Shown here: in pieces, positions 55,972 through 64,000 of the stretch | Position numbering within the stretch: position 1 is the stretch's first letter | Layout of the letters: every line of letters begins with the position of its first letter | NCBI RefSeq assembly: GCF_024137965.1 | Contig: NZ_CP099975.1 | Span: forward strand, 62,001 to 126,000 | Source of the DNA: Halomonas sp. Y3 | Lineage (GTDB): Bacteria > Pseudomonadota > Gammaproteobacteria > Pseudomonadales > Halomonadaceae | Reading direction: 5' to 3' | DNA length: 64,000 bases | Translations under genes and position numbers: made by a program | Notes under the pieces: model-generated | Told to the model about the DNA's origin: nothing | The model's database searches: none | The model's input: the letters and a program-made list of their open reading frames with translations, nothing else

Positions 55972-56898
55972 TCAGGGCACCGGCGGCAGGTCGATCTGGT
56001 CGCTGCGCGTCACCCCTTCGGTCATCTGCCGGCAGAGCTTGAGGAACTCGCGCATGCCGGTGGCCATGTACTTGTGGCGGTGCCAGATGAAGGCGAACTG
56101 GCGGCTCAGGTCCAGCTCCGGCGTGGGGATCGCCACCAGGCTGCCGCGGCGGAAGGCGTCGCGCAGCGCCAGCTTGGAGACGCAGCCGATGCCGAGCCCC
56201 GACTCCACGGCGCGCTTGATCCCCTCGGTATGCTCCAGCTCCAGCAGAACATTGAAGCGGCCGCGGCGGTGTCGAGCGGCCTGCTCCAGGGTCAGGCGGG
56301 TGCCCGAGCCCTCCTCGCGCATGATCCAGGCCTCGCGCAGCAGCCGTTCCAGCGCCACCGGACCGCTCCCTGCCAGGGGGTGGTCCGGTGAGCAGAATAC
56401 CGCCAGCTCATCCTCTACCCAGGGTTGGGTCGTCACGTCCTCCGCTTCGCAGTGCCCCTCGATCAGCCCGAGGTCCAGCTCATGGTGGCGAACCCCCTCG
56501 ATGATGGCGCGGGTGTTGCGCACCGCCAGCCGCACGCGACTGCCGGGAAAGCGCTGCATGAAGTCGCCGATCAGCAGGGTGGCCAGGTAGTTGCCGATGG
56601 TCAGGGTGGCACCCACATCCAGGGTGCCGACCCCCTGCTGGCCGCGCAGCAGCTCCTCGATCTCCTCGGCGCGATCCAGCAGGGCCACCGCCTTGGGCAG
56701 CAGCTGGAAGCCCAGGGCATTGAGCTTGAGGCGCTTGCCGATGCGATCCAGCAGCTGGCAGTCGAACTGGCGCTCCAGTTCGGCCAGGGCCGTGCTGGTA
56801 GCGGACTGGGAGAGCGACAGGACCCGGGCGGCCCGGGAGACGCTCTCGTGCTGGGCGACGGCGACGAAGACCTCCAGCTGGCGCAGGGTGAAACGCAT
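55972..56898 (-). CDS. finR: LysR-family regulator divergent from fpr (FinR-like)
   Basis: A 308-residue LysR protein. The helix-turn-helix is ESVSRAARVLSLSQSATSTALAELERQF and the effector domain begins at GTLDVGATLTIGNYLATLLIG. In Pseudomonas the LysR gene beside fpr is FinR, which activates fpr under oxidative stress; the same layout is seen here. It shares a palindromic intergenic region with fpr. Confidence 0.82.
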   Translation of the reverse strand: MRFTLRQLEVFVAVAQHESVSRAARVLSLSQSATSTALAELERQFDCQLLDRIGKRLKLNALGFQLLPKAVALLDRAEEIEELLRGQQGVGTLDVGATLTIGNYLATLLIGDFMQRFPGSRVRLAVRNTRAIIEGVRHHELDLGLIEGHCEAEDVTTQPWVEDELAVFCSPDHPLAGSGPVALERLLREAWIMREEGSGTRLTLEQAARHRRGRFNVLLELEHTEGIKRAVESGLGIGCVSKLALRDAFRRGSLVAIPTPELDLSRQFAFIWHRHKYMATGMREFLKLCRQMTEGVTRSDQIDLPPVP

Positions 56899-56932
56899 GG
56901 GGCTGAGCTCCTGTGATCCATATCAAGGACGC

Positions 56933-56947
56933 GGATAAGTCTTATCC
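56933..56947. promoter_or_regulatory. Palindrome in the finR-fpr intergenic region
   Basis: GGATAAG-T-CTTATCC is a perfect 7-1-7 inverted repeat centred 42 bases upstream of the finR start and about 120 bases upstream of fpr. It is the best candidate for the LysR binding site. Confidence 0.6.
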
Positions 56948-57058
56948 ATACAATCCATTTAACAGATAACGCCCCTTCTCTTAGAATTCAATGCAAATAT
57001 CCATTGCCCATCTATTCCTTTTGGGAATATGTGGCCTGCGCTATCTCAAGGAGCCGGC

Positions 57059-57835
57059 ATGAGCAAGTTCGCCCTGGAAGAGGTCCTGAGCGTTCACCAC
57101 TGGAACGACACCCTCTTCAGCTTCCGTACCACCCGCGACCGCGGCCTGCGCTTCAAGAATGGCCAGTTCGTGATGATCGGACTAGAGGTCGACGGCAAGC
57201 CGCTGATGCGGGCCTACTCCATCGCCAGCCCCAACTACGAGGATCACCTCGAGTTCTTCAGCATCAAGGTGCCGGACGGCCCGCTCACCTCGCGTCTTCA
57301 GCACCTCAAGGTGGGCGATCAGATCATGGTGAGCCGCAAGCCCACCGGCACCCTGGTGACCGACGACCTGCTGCCGGGGCGTAACCTGTACTTCCTGTCG
57401 ACAGGCACGGGGCTCGCTCCCTTCATGAGCCTGATCCAGGACCCGGAGGTGTACGAGCGCTTCGAGAAGGTGGTGCTGGTGCACGGCGTGCGCAGCGTCA
57501 GCGAGCTGGCCTATGCCGACTTCATCCAGCAGGAGCTGCCTGCCCACGAGTACCTGGGCGAAGAGATCGCCGAGAAGCTGGTCTACTACCCCACGGTAAC
57601 CCGGGAGGCGTTCCACACCATGGGGCGTCTCACCGACCATATCCGCACCGGCAAGCTCTTCGAGGATACCGGCCTTGCGCCCATGGACCCCAAGCAGGAC
57701 CGCGCCATGATCTGCGGCAGCCCGGCGATGCTCGACGAGACCAGCGCCCTGCTTGACGACCTGGGCTTCAAGATCTCCCCGCGCATGGGCGATCCCGGCG
57801 ACTACGTCATCGAGCGGGCGTTCGTCGAGAAGTGA
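57059..57835 (+). CDS. fpr: Ferredoxin-NADP+ reductase Fpr
   Basis: A 258-residue reductase. The FAD motif is MRAYSIASPNYEDHLEF (about residue 50), NADP-binding LSTGTGLAPFMSLI near residue 112, and the C-terminal VIERAFVEK matches subclass I bacterial Fpr. The ATG at 57059 has AAGGAG upstream. A terminator follows. Confidence 0.93.
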   Translation: MSKFALEEVLSVHHWNDTLFSFRTTRDRGLRFKNGQFVMIGLEVDGKPLMRAYSIASPNYEDHLEFFSIKVPDGPLTSRLQHLKVGDQIMVSRKPTGTLVTDDLLPGRNLYFLSTGTGLAPFMSLIQDPEVYERFEKVVLVHGVRSVSELAYADFIQQELPAHEYLGEEIAEKLVYYPTVTREAFHTMGRLTDHIRTGKLFEDTGLAPMDPKQDRAMICGSPAMLDETSALLDDLGFKISPRMGDPGDYVIERAFVEK

Positions 57836-57881
57836 TCGGGCGGCGCCCGGAGCTCTAAGCCGTAAGCTTTAAGCGACAAGA

Positions 57882-57915
57882 GAAACCCCATCCGGCTTCC
57901 GTCGGATGGGGTTTC
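57882..57915. terminator. Terminator between fpr and glnK
   Basis: A 13-bp stem GAAACCCCATCCG and its complement with an 8-base loop. T-rich on the plus side (TTTCCTT) and TTTCTCTT on the minus, so it may act for both convergent genes. Confidence 0.82.
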
Positions 57916-57960
57916 CTTGTCTGGATCAGCTACCGAGCCAAGCTCGACGGCTTACGGCTG

Positions 57961-58446
<486 letters not shown>

Positions 58447-58450
58447 TCAC

Positions 58451-59701
58451 TTACTTCTTGGCGACGCTGAACTCGGGGTAGGCCTCCAGACCGCATTCGG
58501 CCAGGTCGACGCCCTCGTACTCTTCTTCCTCGCTGACGCGGATGCCCATTACTGCCTTGAGGATCAGCCAGACGATCAGGCTCGCCGCGAAGACCCAGGC
58601 GAAGATGGCGATGATGCCGAGGAGCTGGGCACCGAAGGTGGCGTCGCCGTTGGTCAGAGGCACCGCCAGCAGGCCCCAGATGCCGACCACGCCGTGCACC
58701 GAGATGGCGCCGACCGGGTCGTCGATCTTCAGCTTGTCCAGGCCCACGATGGAGGCCACCACGATGGCGCCGCCCACGGCGCCGATCAGGGCGGCACTCA
58801 AAGCGGAGGGGGCCAGCGGCTCGGCGGTGATGGCCACCAGGCCGGCCAGGGCGCCGTTGAGGGTCATGGTCAGGTCGGCCTTGCGGAACCAGATCTTGGC
58901 CAGGATCAGGGCGGCGATCACGCCGCCGGCGGCCGCGGCGTTGGTGTTGACCAGCACCTGGGCGACGTTGTTGGCGGAGTCCACGTCGGAGACCTTGAGC
59001 TCGGAGCCGCCGTTGAAGCCGAACCAGCCCATCCACAGGATGAAGGTGCCCAGGGTGGCCAGCGGCAGGTTGGCGCCGGGGATGGCATAGATGCTGCCGT
59101 CCTTGCCGTACTTGCCCTTGCGGGGGCCGAGGATCAGCACGCCGGCGAGAGCCGCGGCCGCACCGGCCATGTGGACGATGCCGGAGCCGGCGAAGTCGGA
59201 GAAGCCGGCGGCGTCGAGCCAGCCTTCGCCCCAGGTCCAGTAGCCGGAGACCGGGTAGATGAAGCCGGTCATCACCACGGCGAAGGCCAGGAAGGCCCAC
59301 AGCTTCATGCGCTCGGCCACGGCACCGGAGACGATGGACATGGCGGTGGCCACGAAGACGACCTGGAAGAAGTAGTCGGCTCGCATGGAGTAGTAGGGGG
59401 CGTCATCGCCGCCGGCCAGCACCGCATCGACGCTGTTCTCGCCGCCCAGCAGGAAGCCCAGGTTGGGCAGGAAGCCCCCCTCGGCGCTGGAGTACATGAT
59501 GTAGTAGCCCACCAGCAGGTACATGGTGCAGGCGATGGCGAACAGGGCGATGTTCTTGGTGAGGATCTCGGCGGTGTTCTTGGAGCGCACCAGGCCGGCC
59601 TCGAGCATCGAGAAGCCGGCGGCCATCCACATCACCAGCACGCCGCAGATCAGGAAGTAGAAGGTATCGAGCGCATAGCTCAGCTCTGTCAGTTCACTCA
59701 T
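58451..59701 (-). CDS. amtB: Ammonium transporter AmtB
   Basis: A 416-residue protein with about 11 helices. MWMAAGFSMLEAGLVRSKN is the family N-terminal signature; DFAGSGIVHMAGAAAALAG near residue 155 holds the first pore His, and SVHGVVGIWGLLAVP near residue 315 holds the second. Lies 27 bases after the upstream glnK, the classical glnK-amtB pairing. Confidence 0.95.
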   Translation of the reverse strand: MSELTELSYALDTFYFLICGVLVMWMAAGFSMLEAGLVRSKNTAEILTKNIALFAIACTMYLLVGYYIMYSSAEGGFLPNLGFLLGGENSVDAVLAGGDDAPYYSMRADYFFQVVFVATAMSIVSGAVAERMKLWAFLAFAVVMTGFIYPVSGYWTWGEGWLDAAGFSDFAGSGIVHMAGAAAALAGVLILGPRKGKYGKDGSIYAIPGANLPLATLGTFILWMGWFGFNGGSELKVSDVDSANNVAQVLVNTNAAAAGGVIAALILAKIWFRKADLTMTLNGALAGLVAITAEPLAPSALSAALIGAVGGAIVVASIVGLDKLKIDDPVGAISVHGVVGIWGLLAVPLTNGDATFGAQLLGIIAIFAWVFAASLIVWLILKAVMGIRVSEEEEYEGVDLAECGLEAYPEFSVAKK

Positions 59702-59728
59702 GGCAGTCTCTCCAGAGGCAGGAAACGA

Positions 59729-60718
<990 letters not shown>

Positions 60719-60755
60719 CTAGCCTTGGGGCATGACTCCAGGCGAGGGAGCGCCC

Positions 60756-62258
60756 ATGACGCTGGCGATCGTTCATACCCGTGCGGGCCTCGGCCTCGAG
60801 GCCCCCGAGGTCCAGGTGGAGGTCCACCTGGCCAACGGCCTGCCGGGGGTGACCCTGGTGGGCCTCCCCGAAACCGCCGTGAAGGAGAGCCGCGAGCGGG
60901 TGCGCAGCGCCCTGGTCAACGCCGGCTTCGACTACCCCCTGCGTCGCATCACCCTCAACCTGGCCCCCGCCGACCTGCCCAAGGAGGGCGGGCGCTTCGA
61001 CCTGCCCATCGCCCTGGGGCTGCTGCTGGCTTCGGGCCAGCTCCCCCCCGATGCGCTGCAGGCGACCGAAAGCGTCGGCGAGCTGGCGCTGGATGGTCGC
61101 CTGCGCCCGGTTCACGGCGTACTGCCCCTGGCCATGGCCACCCGCCGGGCCGGCCGGCGACTCATCGTGCCTCGGGCCAACGCCGATGAGGCGGCACTGG
61201 CCGGCGATCTCGAGGTGCTCCCCGCCGACCACCTGCTGGAGGTGGTTGGCCATCTGCTGGGGCGAGCGCCCATTGCGCCGCACCGGCTCTCCCGCCCGCC
61301 CGAGGCGTCGGTGGCGCTCCCCGACCTGGCCGAGGTGCGCGGCCAGCACCAGGCGCGCCGCGCCCTGGAGGTGGCCGCCGCGGGTTCCCACAACCTGCTG
61401 CTGGCCGGCCCTCCCGGCACCGGCAAGACCATGCTGGCCAGCCGCCTGCCGGGCATCCTGCCGCCGCTTACCGATGAGGAGGCGCTGGAGGTGGCGGCGG
61501 TGCGCTCGGTGAGCGGACTGCCCCTGGCCGCGGAGTGGGGCCGCCGCCCCTTCCGGTCGCCCCATCACACCGCCAGCGCCGTGGCCCTGGTGGGCGGCGG
61601 GGCCAAGCCCCGCCCCGGCGAGATCTCGCTGGCCCATCACGGGGTGCTCTTCCTCGACGAGCTGCCGGAGTTCTCCCGCCATGTGCTGGAGGTGATGCGC
61701 GAGCCCATGGAGTCGGGGCGGATCCATATCGCCCGGGCCAGCCATGAGCGCCGCTATCCGGCCCGCTTCATGCTGGTGGCGGCCATGAACCCCTGCCCCT
61801 GCGGCCATCTGGGCGATCCGCGCCAGGCCTGCCACTGCACCGCGGCCCAGATCCAGCGCTACCAGGCGCGCCTCTCGGGGCCGCTGCTCGATCGCATCGA
61901 CCTGCAGGTGGAGGTGCCGGCGCTGCCGCCGGAGCAGCTCACGGCGGCGGCCGAGAGCGAACCCTCGGCGGCGGTGCGGGCCCGGGTGGTGGCGGCCCGG
62001 GAGCGGCAGCTGGCGCGGGGTGCCCTCAATGCCCACCTGGCCGGGCGGGAGCTGGAGGCGGCCTGCGGCCTCGCCGCCGCCGATCGCGCCTGGCTGGCCG
62101 GTGTGCTGGAGCGGCTCAAGCTCTCGGCCCGGGCCTACCACCGGGTGCTGCGGGTGGCACTGACCCTGGCGGACCTGGCCGGCGAACCGAAGCCGGCCCG
62201 GGAGCAGCTGATCGAGGCGGTGGGCTACCGCCAGCTGGATCGGCTGCTCAAGGGGTAG
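60756..62258 (+). CDS. comM: YifB/ComM-family Mg-chelatase-like AAA+ ATPase
   Basis: A 500-residue protein. The N-terminal ChlI-like domain (VQVEVHLANGLPGVTLVGLPE, about residues 20-42) is followed by an AAA+ core with Walker A LLAGPPGTGKTML (about residue 217), Walker B LFLDELPEF and the MNPCPCGHLGD zinc-like motif. ComM is a branch-migration helicase in natural transformation. The ATG at 60756 with GAGGGAG upstream is preferred. Confidence 0.92.
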   Translation: MTLAIVHTRAGLGLEAPEVQVEVHLANGLPGVTLVGLPETAVKESRERVRSALVNAGFDYPLRRITLNLAPADLPKEGGRFDLPIALGLLLASGQLPPDALQATESVGELALDGRLRPVHGVLPLAMATRRAGRRLIVPRANADEAALAGDLEVLPADHLLEVVGHLLGRAPIAPHRLSRPPEASVALPDLAEVRGQHQARRALEVAAAGSHNLLLAGPPGTGKTMLASRLPGILPPLTDEEALEVAAVRSVSGLPLAAEWGRRPFRSPHHTASAVALVGGGAKPRPGEISLAHHGVLFLDELPEFSRHVLEVMREPMESGRIHIARASHERRYPARFMLVAAMNPCPCGHLGDPRQACHCTAAQIQRYQARLSGPLLDRIDLQVEVPALPPEQLTAAAESEPSAAVRARVVAARERQLARGALNAHLAGRELEAACGLAAADRAWLAGVLERLKLSARAYHRVLRVALTLADLAGEPKPAREQLIEAVGYRQLDRLLKG

Positions 62259-62270
62259 GCAGGGGCTGGC

Positions 62271-62774
62271 CTAGAGCGCCGTGGCGTCCAGGGCGCCCTG
62301 CAGGCTCTCCTCCCACTGGGGCGAGTCGCTGCCGGGGCGGCGCAGCACCAGGGTCAGCCGGTAGGGCAAGAGCTCCCGGTCCGAGAGCCGCAGCCGCGGT
62401 CCGTCGGCCATCAGCCGACTCTCCAGCCGCCACTGATTATCGCCGGCGCCGTCGCCCATGCTATCGCTCCAGTCGAGCACCTGGGGGCCGTCGCTCACCG
62501 CCAGCAGCGCCCGGGTCAGGCTCTCCAGGAAGCGCTCCTGGCCGATGCCGAGCTCCCCGTTGACCTCCGGGGCGGCCAGCAGCAGCACCTGGTCGCCGGG
62601 CGGTTTCGGCAGGGGAGGCGCCTCCATGACCCGATCGGCGGCGCGCTCGCCCAGGTTGAACAGCGCCTGGCGCAGGGTCTCGGGGCGGTCGGGGGCCGCG
62701 GCGCAGCCGGCGAGCAGCAGAGGCGCGAGGAGCAGGGGGGCAAGCAGCGGGCGTGGCGTGCGGCTGGCGTTCAT
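62271..62774 (-). CDS. Outer-membrane lipoprotein of unknown function
   Basis: A 167-residue protein with a lipoprotein signal peptide (LLAPLLLAPLLLAGCAAA; lipobox LAGC, Cys-23). The mature part is soluble and resembles small lipoproteins of the PenR/CsgG-helper kind only in general features: QVLLLAAPEVNGELGIGQERFLESLTRALL. The start overlaps the end of the hydrolase gene by 4 bases (ATGA), so both are translated together. Confidence 0.75.
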   Translation of the reverse strand: MNASRTPRPLLAPLLLAPLLLAGCAAAPDRPETLRQALFNLGERAADRVMEAPPLPKPPGDQVLLLAAPEVNGELGIGQERFLESLTRALLAVSDGPQVLDWSDSMGDGAGDNQWRLESRLMADGPRLRLSDRELLPYRLTLVLRRPGSDSPQWEESLQGALDATAL

Positions 62775-63757
62775 GGGGAGTCGGTCTCCGGGTGGGCAGC
62801 GACAGGCGCCAGGTCGTCGATAAAGCGGTCCAGGCTCTCGAAGAGCGCCAGGCGGATCGGCTCGGCCTCGTTGACCAGGTGGTGGCGCGCCTCGGGGTGG
62901 CGGTGAATCTCGGCATTGGGAAACTTGTGGGCCAGCACGCCCAGGTTCCATTCCCAGTCCACCGTCAGGTCCTGCTCCCCCTGGAGAATCAGGGTGCGCA
63001 CCGGGTTGGGAGGCAGCGCCAGCAGGCGCGGCATCCAGCGGCGCATGGCGCTGACCCAGTCCACGGCGACCCGGTCGGCCTGGAGGGGATCCTTGTCGCG
63101 CAGGAAGGCGGCGAACTCCTCGTCGGTGGAGTTGGGGCGGAACTTGCGCGGGACGGAGCTCAGGAAGGGACCGGCCAGCAGGTGCAGCCAGCTGGCCTGG
63201 CGCCAGCCCCAGGGACGCACCAGAGGGGCCAGCAGCGCCAGCCCCGCCCAGTGGCTGTCCTCGCCGCGGGTGAGGGCGTCGGTGGCGAGGATGGCCGCCC
63301 CGGTGCTCTGGCCGACGCCCAGCCAGGGGCGCGGGGCCAGCTCCTCCTGCTGCAGGTGGGTCTGCAGCGCCTCCAGGCAGCCGCTGTAGTCGGCGAAGTC
63401 CTTGATCGAGGCGCGGGCCCCGCTGGAGAGGCCGTGGCCGGGCAGGTCCCAGAGGACCACCCGCCAGCGGCGCTCCAGCAGGCGCTCCAGCAGATGACGA
63501 TAGAGGCCCAGGTGGTCGAAGTAGCCGTGCACCACGAAGGCGGTGCCCACCGGCTCGGCGGGGCTCCAGACCTGGGTCCAGAGGCGGAAGCCCTGGGCAT
63601 CCACATAGCCCACGTAGAGGCCGACATGCTCGGCCAGCAAGGGGGCCAGGCCATAGTGGCCCAGGTAGCGTTCCAGGTGGTCGCCGCCGGGCACCGCATC
63701 GAGTGATTCGATCAGCCGAACCGGGCCCAGCGCCTGTAGGGGGGTGAAGTCGCTCAT
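62771..63757 (-). CDS. Alpha/beta hydrolase, monoacylglycerol lipase/lysophospholipase type
   Basis: A 328-residue hydrolase. AFVVHGYFDHLGLYRHL (oxyanion region), WDLPGHGLSSGARA and the nucleophile elbow GVGQSTGAAI are typical of the Hydrolase_4 (serine aminopeptidase S33) group; the His is likely in EARHHLVNEA. No signal peptide. First gene of a two-gene unit with the lipoprotein. Confidence 0.85.
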   Translation of the reverse strand: MSDFTPLQALGPVRLIESLDAVPGGDHLERYLGHYGLAPLLAEHVGLYVGYVDAQGFRLWTQVWSPAEPVGTAFVVHGYFDHLGLYRHLLERLLERRWRVVLWDLPGHGLSSGARASIKDFADYSGCLEALQTHLQQEELAPRPWLGVGQSTGAAILATDALTRGEDSHWAGLALLAPLVRPWGWRQASWLHLLAGPFLSSVPRKFRPNSTDEEFAAFLRDKDPLQADRVAVDWVSAMRRWMPRLLALPPNPVRTLILQGEQDLTVDWEWNLGVLAHKFPNAEIHRHPEARHHLVNEAEPIRLALFESLDRFIDDLAPVAAHPETDSP

Positions 63758-63991
63758 CGTGTCCTCCGCGGCGCCCGGCTATGCTAGCGTCAAGCCAGGC
63801 GGTGCACCACGAGCAAGCCACGCCTGCCCGGTCTCACCTTATCTTTTGGTCTAGCTGGCCGCCTTCCCGAGGCTTTTCGGGTTTACACATGGAAGTATTT
63901 TCCACAAAATCGAGGCCAGAGCAGTCACACAACCCCTGTCCCGGCAGACTGGCACGCGACACGCCGGCTGCCAAGCACGAGGAGATCCACC

Positions 63992-64000
63992 ATGACCCAA
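63992..64000 (+). CDS. Start of a gene cut by the window edge
   Basis: A clear ribosome site (GAGGAG) 6-7 bases before ATG-ACC-CAA at the window end. Only three codons are visible, so the product is unknown. The 234 bases between 63757 and this start hold no other recognised feature. Confidence 0.5.

Overview
The window reads like a chromosome segment of a GC-rich gammaproteobacterium, most probably Halomonas or a close relative (Halomonadaceae). This is inferred from gene content: a xseB-ispA-dxs operon, a fpr gene with a divergent LysR gene, several TRAP transporters, and paa and cat aromatic-degradation loci. No rRNA or tRNA is present, so the genus is not proven.

Layout. 1-2.5 kb: end of a TRAP transporter operon, a DUF6455-like protein and a UspA. 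2.5-18.95 kb: a permease followed by a complete phenylacetate locus. It holds paaABCDE and paaFGHIJK on the minus strand, paaN-paaY-crotonase on the plus strand, and the regulator paaX. 19-21.8 kb: an IclR regulator, another crotonase and a DMT exporter whose upstream region is cut by an intact IS3-family element (21859-23114, 3-bp target duplication). 23.1-24.7 kb: a long non-coding leader with a Fur-like box and a CatR-like site, then catA. 24.9-31 kb: an AT-richer block with two paralogous TRAP binding proteins, one DctQM pair, a class II aldolase and a TauD-type dioxygenase. 31.1-44.1 kb: a gene set matching the iac indole-3-acetate cluster (iacH-A-B-C-D-E-F, iacG, iacI, iacR), with a complete FcbT-like TRAP transporter, a small tautomerase and a DcaP-like porin inside it. 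44.1-45.5 kb: an intact IS256-family element with a 9-bp target duplication. 45.6-48.1 kb: catC, catB and catR. 48.1-64 kb: housekeeping genes: serA, xseB-ispA-dxs, ribA, hemE, finR/fpr, glnK-amtB-glnK, ubiK, comM, a lipoprotein and a lipase-like hydrolase.

How it fits together. Two aromatic routes lie side by side. Phenylacetate is activated by PaaK, epoxidised by PaaABCDE, then rearranged, opened and beta-oxidised. The iac enzymes are expected to turn indole-3-acetate into catechol, which CatA, CatB and CatC would open by the ortho route. The cat genes are split across the iac island, but catA and catR/catB carry the same CatR-like operator (ATACC-N5-GGGTATGG). A second shared sequence, TTGAAAATTCATGT, precedes dctP1, dctP2 and iacH and may tie uptake to catabolism. 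The best candidate for an undescribed system is this iac/TRAP catabolic island with its own porin, periplasmic binding proteins and shared regulatory site.
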